Positions 22,436 through 33,394 are shown, counted from the stretch's first letter. The stretch: DNA of 64,000 nt from Fragum whitleyi (GCA_948146395.1 OX411543.1:56349689-56413688); one strand, 5' to 3'. A program made the numbers and translations. The notes: a model not told the origin generated them from the letters alone.

Positions 22436-23385
22436 CAGTTTATCAATCGGACCTGTAACGATAAAGATTTTGAAGCGAAAGTAGATCTTTTGGCGATTGA
22501 AGCAGTTCTTGAATCAAAGGAAGCAACAACATTTAAATGCTGGCAAATAATTGTCTCGTTTCTAGATTGGTCTTTTCAATGAATTAAAGAAAACATTTTA
22601 ATAGCATACCCAATATAGAGAAATGTGCTTTGATCTGAACAAATGTTATTTTTTTTCGATCTGAACTCATTTCAGGACAGATTAATATGAGAAATATTTA
22701 AACGAAATATGCGATGATAAGATTGTCGCATTTCACTCGACTGAAAGTTGAAAGGAAACATTACGAAAAAAAAATACAGATGTATGAAAATTAACATCAA
22801 ATGCCGAAATTGTCGACGAAACAAAAACATCCTCTTTCTACAAAGTTTCTTCTTCTATTTGGGTCTGATAATTTAAACAATGAAGAGAACTCCTTGATAT
22901 TAAAATTGTTCAAATTCTCATCAATGAATCAAAAAGGTTGGACAGATAAATTTTTCCGGCAGTGCTTTTCTTCAAATTGATTCCAGAGCTCAAGTGCTTA
23001 GGCTACTGGCATCAAGAACCCTTCTCCTCCCCTACAGATATAACGGCCTATATATTTCATTTTGTCACATGTTATTGGAATAAATTGATATCCATTTTCC
23101 TTCTCTATAACCGGAACATAACTTTCTTCTATCATTCTTTATAAAATGAAATATGTAATATGATTGATCATTTAATTGAAGACTGGCAATGTGTATGTTC
23201 ATAGAGGCAATGGCAAAACACTAACTTGTGAGAACTTGCGGCCAAACCCCTTTTCTATGTTTGTATTTATATATATTCTATGTCATGTAAATGAAAAGGG
23301 GATAAAATAGTAATAAAATATGTTTAAATTAAAAACAAAAATACAGAAATGCAAAGCTTGTGCCAGTCAAGCAAGAATTAATTAT
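22436..23385. other. 950-bp stretch, nothing recognised
   Basis: AT-rich; short frames only, none with a recognisable motif. Confidence 0.45.
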
Positions 23386-23387
23386 GT

Positions 23388-23782
23388 TAACACATTCGGC
23401 ACATCGATTGGACTTTTCCGTATACTAAAATGTGCCTCGAACTTAATCGTAGCAATTTTTGGTCATGTTGGTAATTCGGTTTCTAGTCAGTGGTACTTTG
23501 GTGGATAAGCTCCAAGAAAAGTAAATTTCATAAATGCCTTCTGACCGTGTATGGATTTTTTGAGAATACTATAATTTGATGACGAAACTTCTGACAGTGT
23601 TAGTTTTGCTTTTACTCAGTCTCATCTTTAGAGGGATTGTTGACCAGAGCATTTGATAACATGCAGCTTACATACGAAATGAAGCGCTTTCATGGCTGCG
23701 CCAACCCAACGTGTCGAACCGAATTTTCAGAGCTCATTATGTCAATGGCAATAACCGTAATTTTGCTTTTGCAATAAAACTA
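23388..23782 (+). repeat. Dispersed repeat D, copy 2
   Basis: Diverged partner of 18025-18370. It keeps CATTCGGCACATCGATTGGA, GGTAATTCGGTTTCTAG and GCGCTTTCATGGCTGCGCC, but has lost the clean TGACGTCA and CACGTG sites, so copy 1 is better preserved in this motif block. Confidence 0.7.
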
Positions 23783-24067
23783 TCACAGTGGTATATCGAA
23801 TTCTAAAGACACATGTGTAATTTTGTTTTGAAGCAACAATTTTAAGAAGGCGCACGTGTTTCTTTGAAGCTTGCTGACCATTACTCATATTTTGGCATAT
23901 AAAGTTCACGAAATCGAAATGTTCTCAATTTTATACGTGCAAAGACAGTTTTATATAAGCTAACCTCTATTTTTCACGATGTAAAATGCCAAACAAAAAA
24001 GTAATACCAAATTATCACTGAAGGGTTTTTCTTGACGTCATTATACTTAATGTTACATACCAAATGA

Positions 24068-24302
24068 GCCTGTGCGTGACATTTCCAACAATTTGAACTG
24101 TTCGTTAGGTGTAAACATTGATCAGCATAGACAGTGACTAACTGTTGATATAGAGTACTCGAATGGTCTACAGATAATTTGAGACCTTATCTGTCTATAA
24201 AATTCATAGTAAAGACTCTGGTCAGGCTGTGCGGATGCATAGGCTTGTCAGGGTCTTTGCTTTGAGCATATTTGAATTTTTTGGAAATCTCACGCACAGG
24301 CT
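24068..24302. mobile_element. TIR element, copy 2 (CCTGTGCGTGA ends)
   Basis: GCCTGTGCGTGACATTTCCA at the left is inverted at the right as TTGGAAATCTCACGCACAGG. It is colinear with 168-402. It sits inside a tandem-unit repeat: TGTTACATACCAAAT left of it and AAAATATGAAAGCTGTCTG right of it would join into one unit like the one at 25715. Confidence 0.8.
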
Positions 24303-24446
24303 AAAATATGAAAGCTGTCTGTTTTCTCGTGTTAGAGAAGATTTTCCCTAGAGAAGATGTACTATTTGTTTCTATGAAAAAATGGGTTGTGCCTGGACCG
24401 AGCCCAAATTTAACCGCGTGGATGTGATATGAAAAAGCAATAGATG
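24303..24446 (+). repeat. Tandem-unit repeat, left part split by a hAT-like element
   Basis: Carries ATATGAAAGCTGTCTG, GAGAAGATTTTCCCTAGAGA, GGGTTGTGCCTGGACCGAGC and GATATGAAAAAGCAATAGAT. The same words recur to the right of the hAT insertion (25715-25990), giving about three units of 140 bp. Confidence 0.7.
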
Positions 24447-24454
24447 ATAAAAAT

Positions 24455-25706
24455 TAGGGATGGGAACGAATATTCGAATATTCGTTTTTCCCGCTAATAT
24501 TCGAATACAATTTTCGAATACGAATGTTCGTTTTTATGAGACTGAATTTTGAGCATTTGCCTTTAATTTCTCGAAAGAGAAGAAAAGGAAGTGGAAAGTA
24601 ATTTCTCAATTTTGAAACGATTTTCTCACATTTATCTTCAATCGTATGTATATAAGGTTCAAGAAGGTACAGGGAAAATCAATAATCATGACAGGCTGCA
24701 AATCTTCTTATCAGCAGCCTGACTGTGAAACATCGACCAATGTATAAATGGTTTATATAACACCATAGGAGAGTAGAAACCTATTTGCAAATTTTCGAAT
24801 ACGTCTAAACAATCGGCGTTATGCCTTAACGAAATTTATTTGAAAACCAACGACCGCGCGGCGTTTGTTATAATATTTCATCTCTTGGCTCGATTTAAAA
24901 AAAAAAGTAAATTATTGTTTTTTGACCGACAATAAGTCAAGTGCACAGCCATGAATAATTTGCAATATTCTTCGATGGACGACCAATTTGTCTGTTCTAC
25001 TCGTAATATGTTCATAAAAGCCACGTCGTAGTTAAGACGCTTTGATAGTCCATCGATAATTCGACGTATTTTTCGGATTCGGGTTGATGTAATATTTCAT
25101 TTCCAGTGTGTCTGTTCTATCGTACAACAATTACGTTGTAAAGTCTCGGAAAACGTATTCCAAAATATATGTTCTGGTCTGTCGACGCCAAAACATCGCA
25201 ATCAAAGATTGAATCATTATGTTTCACGAACTTTTGATCGCACAATTTACAAGTAGTTGTGCTGATTTATATTGTCACATGAAATATAATATTAAGTAAA
25301 ATCAAGACAAATAATCCAAATTTTATTGGATGTGATTGGATTCTCCAAATAAGTTCGCCATTCAACAGGGTGTGAGGAACACTAGTCAACCCTTTTTGGA
25401 GATTCAATGACGTCTCGGGTCGCCGCCTTCGGAATTAAGTAACTTTTGATTTCATTTCTATCAAGCATATCTTAACATAATATTTGTTCTGCAAATTAAA
25501 GTCGGATAATCCTTTTTAAGTTAAATTGAATATCTTTTCTTATTTTTCATAATTTGTACAAGTTAAAGTAACCTCGAACTAGACGAGGAAAATTAATCGG
25601 ATATAACTAATACTCGGATATTCAATTTTGAATGGAACCAAAACGAATATTCGAATATTAAAAACGAATATTCGAATATGAATTTTGCTATTCGTTCCCG
25701 TCCCTA
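24455..25706. mobile_element. Non-autonomous hAT-like element with perfect 8-bp target duplication
   Basis: The left end TAGGGATGGGAACGAATATT is inverted at the right as TATTCGTTCCCGTCCCTA. ATAAAAAT is duplicated exactly at 24447-24454 and 25707-25714. Several AATATTCGAATA palindromic words repeat just inside both ends, a plausible set of subterminal transposase-binding sites. Its 1252 bp hold no transposase frame. The TAGGG ends and 8-bp duplication are those of the hAT superfamily. It interrupts a tandem-unit repeat. Confidence 0.93.
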
Positions 25707-25714
25707 ATAAAAAT

Positions 25715-25995
25715 ACAAAATATGAAAGATGTCTGCATACTGGTTTTAGAAAAGAAGATTTCTGAGGATTTACTTCTTTGGTTCTATATTGAATTGGTTG
25801 TGCGAAGGCGGAACCTAAATTTGACTCCAAAGGTTTGATAAGAATAAAATCTGATAAAGGTCCATTACATAATGCTACATACCAAGTATGAATTATGTCT
25901 GCCTTCTGGTTTCAGAAAAGAAGATTTTTGGAAAATTTCCTACTTTCTACCTTTTTTTCATTGAAACCAGAGTAAAAAGGTGGAAAGAAATTTCC
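25715..25995 (+). repeat. Tandem-unit repeat, right part
   Basis: Two units: ATATGAAAGATGTCTGCATA with AGAAAAGAAGATTTCTGAGG, then TATGAATTATGTCTGCCTTC with AGAAAAGAAGATTTTTGGAA. Together with 24303-24446 this was one array. Confidence 0.7.
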
Positions 25996-26194
25996 TACCA
26001 GGTTTAATCTCAGACATGGTCACATTTACGTTTAACATTTACGTGGTTGGTCGTAGTTATGCAGCAACGTAGCCAGCCGTGAAATTCACGTGGCTGAGCG
26101 TATACTGCGCAGTAAGTCGAAGTAAGCCGTGCTTACGCGTAGTGAGTAACGTCGTGCAAACTCGTGCGTTTTACCATAGTGTCTTAGATATTGT

Positions 26195-26342
26195 GAAAAA
26201 TGTTATTGCATAAAATTTACGTTTTCGGGTCGTTACAGACATACGTTAACGGACAAAACCCAGGCGTTAACGGGAAAAACGTGGAATAATCAATTTCAAT
26301 CAATATCAATGATTCTTATATTTTTTTGCGATATTAATTTGT
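26195..26342 (+). repeat. Dispersed repeat A, copy 2, left part
   Basis: Matches 1891-2095: TTTACGTTTTCGGGTCG, AACGGACAAAACCCAGGCGT and ATCAATGATTCTTATATTTT. It stops at TTTGT (26338-26342), where the CACCGTG element begins, and resumes at 29117. Confidence 0.75.
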
Positions 26343-27037
26343 CACCGTGTATCAACGTACACCGGATATAGCGATTAGTGAGTCGAGGGAAATGTCACGG
26401 GGTGTTGTACAAGGTGAGCTTTTTTCTTTTTTTTTTTTTTTTGTTAAATCACGTAAAACTTTCCTGTAAGCATACAAGACAGGCGTTACTGATATAATCA
26501 TGTAGCTATCAACCCGTATCAAATGATTGGTTAGCATCCATAAGCGGCTACAATTAAAAAAAAATACCCCCCTAATCACCGATGATTTCCGTTTGTCTAT
26601 CGCGAAATACTGTTCTGACTGAATTTTTAGAGTTTCTCATACTAAAATCCATGATAAATTGCCGAACATAACACAGAAAATCACTAGAAACACCCCTGCC
26701 TTTTGTATGAAGTGAATATACCGATAAATTCACATGTTGTTTCTTCTCCCGGTGTACGGTCTATAGGGAGATGGTGTATGTCGTATAGCAAATCTCCCGT
26801 TAATAGTGTACGGCCTATAGCAAGAAAAATATTTCTTAAATGGATTGTCTAGCGCTAAATTAAAACGTGTTTGATGGATAAAGTTATCTTTTTGTCTTTT
26901 TGTCTTTTGTACATTCGACGGAGCCTTTTTCCCTTACCAATGCAGTTGTCATGACTAATTTAATCTTTACCACAAATGAATACCTGTTTCAGTATAATGT
27001 TATTGTCAAACCTTGGTAATTGTGTGCTTTTAAACAG

Positions 27038-27266
27038 GCTTTAGACAAGTATGATATGTATAAATTGGGATCAGCGAGATCATCGCTGTCATTTTCTCTG
27101 CCTCGACTTAAAGAGCAAAGAAACACAGCATTACTGGCATCTCTGTCATCCTTTCCAAATTTTGGATATCAAGATCAGACGAGTCGTACTGTTACTGCTC
27201 TTTTATCTCTTACTCAGTTTGAAGATATGATTTTAATTTCAATTGTAAATAGTGACCATTCTTTCG
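27038..27266 (+). pseudogene. Exon-like frame inside the CACCGTG element
   Basis: An open frame of about 120 codons spans 27020-27385. The best exon reading is 27038-27266, behind GTGTGCTTTTAAACAG and ahead of CTTTCG|GTGAGAATC, good acceptor and donor contexts. The translation of about 76 residues contains RSSLSFSLPRLKEQRNTALL and SSFPNFGYQDQTSRTVTALL, which look protein-like and more GC-balanced than the flanks. I recognise no family. It may be a captured host exon, a transposase remnant or chance. Confidence 0.35.
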
Positions 27267-27321
27267 GTGAGAATCATTTGTGTTTTATTTTGAATGCCCC
27301 TATAGCTTTTATCAGTATAAA

Positions 27322-27521
27322 CATGGCCAAGCTTCATGGATTTATCCAAAACATGGGCATTGTCCATTTGTTGTCGGTACCGTAGTTGTCGTCGTCGTAT
27401 GATTAGATAACAAAATTGAAATAAGATTTTTTAATCAATTTAATCACGGCCGTGCTTCATGGGTATATCCGAAGCATAGACAGTGTCCAATTGTTGTCAG
27501 CATCGATGTTGTCGTTAGGTT
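27322..27521 (+). repeat. Direct duplication of about 75 bp
   Basis: GGCCAAGCTTCATGGATTTA, CATTGTCCATTTGTTGTCGG and GTTGTCGTCG (27324-27397) recur as GGCCGTGCTTCATGGGTATA, GTGTCCAATTGTTGTCAGCA and GTTGTCGTT (27449-27516). The first copy overlaps the end of the exon-like frame. Confidence 0.65.
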
Positions 27522-27608
27522 CACCAGCCGCCGCGGTAAGACTTTTAAAGTAAGCCCCATTCAAACATATATTATTAACAATTTTTTTAACACGGGTTTT
27601 AACGCCGC

Positions 27609-27690
27609 ATTTCGAGGGTTCAGCGAAAAACTGTATTAAGTGTCTATACAATATATAGTATAGTCTTGCGCTGAACCCTCGATTTATATA
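27609..27690. repeat. Hairpin family O, copy 2
   Basis: TCGAGGGTTCAGCG and CGCTGAACCCTCGA close the stem, and TATACAATATATAGTATA forms the inner palindrome. It lies between the exon-like frame and repeat C2. Confidence 0.7.
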
Positions 27691-27694
27691 TATT

Positions 27695-27820
27695 TCAGTC
27701 ATGTGGCGGAGACTGGAGTACTCAACAATAGATTCCTGTTATTTCTATCATCAGTATTACCATTGCATACTTTCCTAGTCTCCAGCTGCTATCCGACTAA
27801 GATATACAATTATCCTCCCG
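27695..27820 (+). repeat. Dispersed repeat C, copy 2
   Basis: GGAGTACTCAACAATAGATT, CAGTATTACCATTGCATAC and CTCCAGCTGCTATCCGACTA match C1 and C3. It is located inside the CACCGTG element. Confidence 0.6.
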
Positions 27821-28660
27821 TTTGTCTAAGATAATTAATTTATTCAAGAACATTCAACGTAGAACCCTGATGTTTGTAATGATTATAGATATCAATAGTA
27901 CGGATCTGCAGATAACAAATTTAATGTCATGAAACAAGGTAATTAATTGTCATCTGCCCAGTTCATATTGATGTGCGTGAATAAACATGGTTCGAAAATA
28001 CGCGTTAATTATTACCATGTGAATATCATAAATCGTCTGAGGTCGCTCAAATGTTTTGGGTGGAATCGTGATTCTTTAACATCTTTTTTCTCTCTATCTG
28101 TTAATATTTTGATGAAGAAAGGAATCTTGTAAAAATCAAAGACCCCATGGTTAAAACGCCGCGATTATTCAATGACATAGGACGATAGGGTAAACATTTA
28201 AATGATAGTGTTCTGATATATTACAAGAAATCGACCTGCTATCCGATTTTGAAACAGTTCGTAAAACTAGTCTGACATTAACCTGACGCTTAATCTGTAG
28301 AAATGCGAAATTTTAGCTTATAAATTGAATTCAACGAAACAACTTGGTTTCACAGGAAGTTGCCTTCTGCAACGGGACTAGCCGTTGTCTAAGAAAACCA
28401 TGCTAAAAATATGTTAACAATCTTTGTAATGAATAATTATGTTAAGAGGTTCATAAAGTTCTGTAAATGATTATCATCTATATTTTTTTAATCAATATGA
28501 TTAAAGATTCCCCCGTTTTTCGCAAAAAACTAGAAAAGAATCCTAATCGAAAACACCAAAAGGTTACTACAGAGTCATGTAGGCGTTTTCATACATAATT
28601 TCTTATTTTGCGCTCGTTTAAGTAAGGATATTTTACCCTCCCTTGAGCTGTATTCGTACA
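27821..28660. other. Body of the CACCGTG element, nothing recognised
   Basis: Short frames only. No catalytic motif of any transposase family could be read on either strand. Confidence 0.4.
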
Positions 28661-29116
28661 CTACTTTTTCTATCGTTCGTACACTGATTTGAAATTGTCT
28701 GCTATAGGCCGTACACCGGTAGATTTTTTCCTATCTAAATATTCCAAAAACAAAAAATAATCTCGCAGTAAAATTTAGTATGTAAAATCTTTGGACAACA
28801 AAGAAAGTATAGCAAAGTAAATCGTGGGCCAGTAACGTAAAATATGAGCATTGTCATTCGATTTCGCAGAAGGCCAAGAAAATTGTCAGTGATTAGACGG
28901 TTTATTTTCCTTTATTCTATGACAGAAACAAATTATTTCATGTTTTCCAAAGAGACAAACATAACCGACTACCTCAGTGGTGTAAATTCGTTTTTCACTA
29001 AGTAAAATCACAACAAACACAGAAATAATAAAAGAAATACTAACCATGGATCCCACTTCGTAGATATTTCCTTCGACTCACTAATCGCTATATACGGTGT
29101 ACGTTGATACACGGTG

Positions 29117-29566
29117 TTTGTCCTTAAAGGATGTTTTATGCCCTCTATTCAAAATACAACAATAAAAAGATTTAGAAGACTGTGCGCATTGATTAGTAAA
29201 ATGCGTGAAAAGAATCCATGTCCATTATCATAGAGCATACCTAAAGACGTTGCTCTAATTCGCACCTTAAATTGTGTGAAGTCATAGATTTATCAAGCCA
29301 CGTCGGTATAAACAAAATGGACGTTGTAATGCATGGTATAATTGTTCCGGCACATACGTAACTAGTTTTATATCGTTTCTATGAAATAAGATCGCAATTT
29401 CTGTTTAATTTATACTATAATCAGTCTTTTTATGCAATAACAGCGTCGATTCACATTTTTTCGGGCGTTAACATTTACAGAGAAATGCTTTAACTCGGGC
29501 GTAAAGCCATATTTCGGGTCTCTGCAAATGTTGACGCCATCAAAAACGTGAATTAACCCTATATTC
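29117..29566 (+). repeat. Dispersed repeat A, copy 2, right part
   Basis: Colinear with about 2095-2470: ATTCAAAATACAACAATAAA, the AAATGGACGTTGTAATGCAT block (AAGTGACGTTGAAATGCAT in copy 1), GTTTCTATGAAATAAGATCG and TTTTTATGCAATAACAG. It ends with an inverted trace of the left end (AAAAACGTGAATTAACCC). Confidence 0.72.
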
Positions 29567-30186
29567 AAAAGTCGATTCACGGTATAGTACGTTATTTTGC
29601 CACTAATTTTGCCGTACTGTCACAGTAGTTGCTCCCTGCTTATCCGTAAATCGGAACTTGACCCTAGTAGCACGCTATGATATCGTAAACGTTTGTCCCC
29701 GATACTACGGTTAAGCAAGGTTGAAAAAGCGGTTCACTACTCCTGCAGTACGTGTATCTGATTTTAGTCCACGGTTAGGCAGGGAAAAAGTACGTTGTAA
29801 CATATCACGGTCATATTTCACGTTGAAAACTTAATCTCTACGTAGTGAAAGGATTTCGTACTACATCTGAATCTTTAGTTAAACGCAAATAGAAAATGTT
29901 GTAAATGTGTCATATTTTCATGCTTTAAAGACACTTTTTGATAATTTTTTGTACATATCCAAACTATTTTGCATTCTTTAGTAATATTTTAAAGCTACTA
30001 TATCAGTTTTGGTCCAATAGAGTACTTTGTATGAGTTTTTAATTTCATGTCCATGGACCCAGTTTCTGTGAATTCAAATGGCCATAAACCCTTAATTAAA
30101 AATAATAATTAATCTAATAAAACTTCTGATTTTTACGCAGTTCTTCGTAGTTGTTCCTACTCGCACGTACTTCTTTCTACGGAAAC
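29567..30186. other. 620-bp stretch, nothing recognised
   Basis: A GC-richer patch at 29630-29770 with many CpG dinucleotides, but no frame or repeat partner. Confidence 0.45.
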
Positions 30187-30416
30187 TGTTCGATATAGGC
30201 GTATTTTCAAAACTGAGCTCTGACGTAGGCGCCGAGTCCATTACCATAGGTTTATCGGGTACTTGAAAAAATTTGGGAATTTAACCTGATCCTTTTTCTT
30301 CAATCATAAAAGTAAATGTAGTGAGCTAACCTTACGAATCAAGAAAAGCAACAACTCATTTTGAAAGATAAATTATTGCTCATAATGTGTTATTTAATTT
30401 TAACCTGTTATATCTA
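30187..30416 (+). repeat. Dispersed repeat J, copy 2, left part
   Basis: ATTTTCAAAACTGAGCTCTG, CCGAGTCCATTACCATAGG and AACCTTACGAATC match J1. It is cut at 30416 by the hAT-like element and resumes at 31446. Confidence 0.75.
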
Positions 30417-31445
30417 CAGCCCCATGCCAAAAGTAAGTCAGGTTTTTTAATGGCGTCGCAATGATGAAAAACTGTATATAAACTTTAAGAAATGAACTTA
30501 CCCTCTGATGATTCGGAATGGGCTTTGAAATTTTGTTCCTAATCAGTTTAAGGCATCGACCAGCAAACAATGATAATTTTATTTGTGCTGTAGCTTTGAT
30601 TTTCACAATAATGAGGCATCAATCAAGGCATGGTGGTATTTGTCTTTTATGTCTTTGACACCATCTCTCAGGTAATTTTAAATTATTTTCACAGAAAACA
30701 CACAACAATTTCAACACATTTTATTTTCAGATAAATCAGAATCCTTTGCTGGTCAGCAGAGTCAAATTTTACATCCTTGTGTTTTCATTCTTCTGAGATC
30801 TTGGCTGATGAAAATGGGCCCCATCCTTCTCGAAGAGTCTGAGAAAGATTCCATTATTCTAAGCCCCTTTTTGACAAATCTGTTCACCTTCTGTTTCAAT
30901 TTACACTTGAGAATTTGTTTGACCCAGTAAGCAATCCAATTTGTTAATTCTTTATCGTTCGGTGCATTCCAAGACCATAGTTCAAAACACATTGGTCAAA
31001 AACGTTCACCGGTTTTTTTTTCTCTAAAAAAATCGGCTTCCAAGCTTGAGATATTTTCTCAAATGTATCTCAATTCCTTAATAATTTTAAATTACATAAG
31101 ATTGAACATTCACGTATATTTAAAAATGTGGACTCTTCCCTGGCTTGTTATACACTCGCTATCAATTAGAATTATCCTATTTTATTATGCAAGGTCAGTC
31201 CTTATTTGAGGTTAAATAAGATTCACACAGGTTAAATTTAAAGCGCCTCAAAACTTCAATACACAATAAATATTACAACAATTACTACATACCCATCTAA
31301 AAATAGACCAAACATACTTATTTTCTCTGCGCATTGAGTGGTTAAACCCAGATAAAACTGATTTAAGCTTTACTCATGAGGTGTATTGAGAAGATATTTA
31401 AAGCGCCGCCATTAAAAAGCTTGACTCACGTATGGCATGGGGCTG
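30417..31445. mobile_element. Second hAT-like element (CAG...CTG), 8-bp duplication
   Basis: The left end CAGCCCCATGCCAAAAGTAA is inverted at the right as CACGTATGGCATGGGGCTG, about 24 bp in all. TATATCTA (30409-30416) and TATATCGA (31446-31453) are an 8-bp target duplication with one mismatch. The host repeat J is unbroken at 745-1045. CAG/CTG termini with 8-bp duplications are typical of hAT elements. At 1029 bp it is too short for a full transposase, and it holds one 76-codon minus-strand frame. Confidence 0.85.
30762..30992 (-). CDS. 76-codon hypothetical frame inside the second hAT-like element
   Basis: Complete frame from ATG to TGA, with an in-frame stop shortly upstream of the ATG. 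The product is basic and protein-like, with LWSWNAPNDKELTNWIAYWV near the start, KCKLKQKVNRFVKKGLRIME in the middle and GPIFISQDLRRMKTQGCKI at the end. I recognise no family. It could be a transposase remnant, a captured exon or a chance frame. It is much shorter than any hAT transposase. Confidence 0.3.
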   Translation of the reverse strand: MCFELWSWNAPNDKELTNWIAYWVKQILKCKLKQKVNRFVKKGLRIMESFSDSSRRMGPIFISQDLRRMKTQGCKI

Positions 31446-31520
31446 TATATCGAAAACATGGCACGGAAATCTAACGGTTAAAGTAGATTTCACGGCTCAC
31501 CGCACAAAATCTACCTAAAA
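31446..31520 (+). repeat. Dispersed repeat J, copy 2, right part
   Basis: TATATCGAAAACATGGCACG and GATTTCACGGCTCACCGCAC continue J1 from the point where the hAT-like element cut it. Confidence 0.75.
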
Positions 31521-32520
31521 TACCTTTGGTAAATACTTTAACCTAGTTAATCGTATTAGTGACACGGCTTGCCTACGGTAAAATGGAGTATGACTTTCTA
31601 CGATAATTGCCGCAAATGTGACCATAGCTCAAGAGAGGCTCACCGGTTCAGGAAGAGGACAAATTAAAAAAAAAGTGAACCACGGACAACTTGCCTCGCA
31701 CGACTGACGACGGAAAAGCACGATCATCATGGTTAGCCTTTAGCACGAACGGTAGTAATTTTCGCATTTTCTATAAGAGTAAAGAGCAAAGTTATTCAAC
31801 GTCCAAGATACGTACAAAGACCGAAACTTTTTCGGAACTGATCAGTCTGTACGGTCTGTCCAAGGTACATGTAAATTCTTTTAAAATGTTGAATATAGTC
31901 GCACAGCAATTAATACCAGCCTAACACTGCTTCGCCTCCACCTACACGTTTTATAATAATTTCAAGGAAACTCACTGAAATCTCTTTTTATCTCTCTAGG
32001 TACTGAGTAAGTCTAAAAAGTTTATTTCCCAAATTAATATTTCCAAGGTCGACTAAATTACACTTTGTATAAGTATTAGAGGTTTTCCCCTGCATATCAA
32101 TCATGATTTTGTAGTAGTTTTTTTTTTAAATCAATTATTGCCATTTCGGAAATAAATATATACGTTTGTTCTTTTGTCAATAATGATAAAGTTGTAAATG
32201 ATATAAACTAAGCGTCGACAGAAAGTGACTATCCAAAATACCCTTGGGTCTTTCAAAAGGTACTGTCCTATGCAAAATACTATGTACGATATTTATATAT
32301 GTGAACGACAAATTAAATATTGTGTTGTTAAAGTATTTTCATTATTGACACAAGACGTCACGTGCAAATTGGGCAGTTCTCACGTTGTTAACGTGTTTGC
32401 AAAATTTGTCACAAATTGTTTATATCTTATGCTAGCCAGTCATCATGCACAATTGGGACGTTTTTATTCTTGAAAGTTGTGCATAATATGATACGTTTGA
32501 CTAACGCAAAACTTCATTGG
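31521..32520. other. 1-kb stretch, mostly unrecognised
   Basis: A block at about 31936-31990 (CCACCTACACGTTTTATAAT, TTTCAAGGAAACTCACTGA) resembles 46925-46985, so part of it is dispersed repeat. GACGTCACGTGCAAA at about 32354 repeats the CRE/E-box wording of family E. No gene supported. Confidence 0.45.
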
Positions 32521-32524
32521 ATTT

Positions 32525-32760
32525 TTAAGTATGGTCCAAGCAGGATTATCTTTTCTTCAAACTGTGGACCAAATATTTCATGATTATAGCTTGATTCATG
32601 ATTCTAGCTTGCATACTTTTTTAGATGTGCTCCGGACAAAAAAAAAGGTCTGCGGACGTTCCGACCGACGGACCGACAAGTGCAAAGAAATATTCCACCC
32701 TTCTTCTTCTTCGAAGGACAGGGGCTTAAGTATGCTCACTACTTTATGAGGAGACTTTTT
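32525..32760 (+). repeat. Tandem-unit-class element with GACGGACC tail
   Basis: AAGCAGGATTATCTTTTCTT, AGCTTGATTCATGATTCTAG and GATGTGCTCCGGACAAAAAA resemble the units at 37755 and 58035. The tail CCGACCGACGGACCGACAAG ends it. Confidence 0.55.
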
Positions 32761-33390
32761 AGGTTTTTTTAAGGACGGACATACTAACGAGTAACGACCG
32801 ACATTGACCGATCACTTTAGCTCCTCCACCCAAGTTTTCAAATATATTCTTGCCTCATTCGATAAGTTTCATCTACACAAACATATTGACAAATTTTCCA
32901 TTAGACTGTCCCATAGTTATGAAACTATCATGAAAATTGAATTGCACATCAAATCTTATCCTTCACACGATTATTCAACCTGTGTCTAAAGACCTTGCAT
33001 CGTGGCATAACTTGACAAGGATTGGCGCAGTTTTTGTTTTTAAGTTGGAATGCGGAGCAATTCCAACTTAGATTTAACAAAACCGCAAAATGAACACAGG
33101 GTAAATTCATTTCGGGTTTTTTGATAACACATATCACGTGAACAGGATGCGAATACACATCGGCCTATTTTGTATATCTCAACTTGACATTGACACACAA
33201 TTTATTTCATAAAAAGTTATAATGTTGTACAGTGACACATCTATCACTTCATGTATATTATTAACACGCTAATTTATGTTTTAAACAATATTTATTGAAA
33301 GTTGCGTACGAATTTACAAGTATCACATGTTGGCATTACTATATTTGGAAATCATGTGACAAGTCAAATAAGGTCAGCTATTGGCAATAG
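32761..33390. other. Stretch with nothing recognised
   Basis: One small inverted pair, AAGTTGGAATGCGGAGCAATT-like, around 33040-33068. No gene. Confidence 0.4.
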
Positions 33391-33394
33391 TACT

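Larger units (their letters stand above)
26343..29116. mobile_element. 2.77-kb TIR element, CACCGTG ends, 5-bp TTTGT duplication (Transib/RAG-like?)
   Basis: The left end 26343-26396 begins CACCGTGTATCAACGTACAC. The right end 29063-29116 is its inverse with about three mismatches over 54 bp. TTTGT lies outside both ends (26338-26342 and 29117-29121). The host is repeat A, whose unbroken copy is at 1891-2475. A second inverted repeat, CCGGTGTACGGTCTATAG at 26750 and its inverse at 28702, lies about 400 bp inside each end. A CAC-GTG heptamer end and 5-bp duplication are the known marks of Transib and ProtoRAG transposons. No transposase frame is visible, so the assignment is a hypothesis. Confidence 0.75.
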
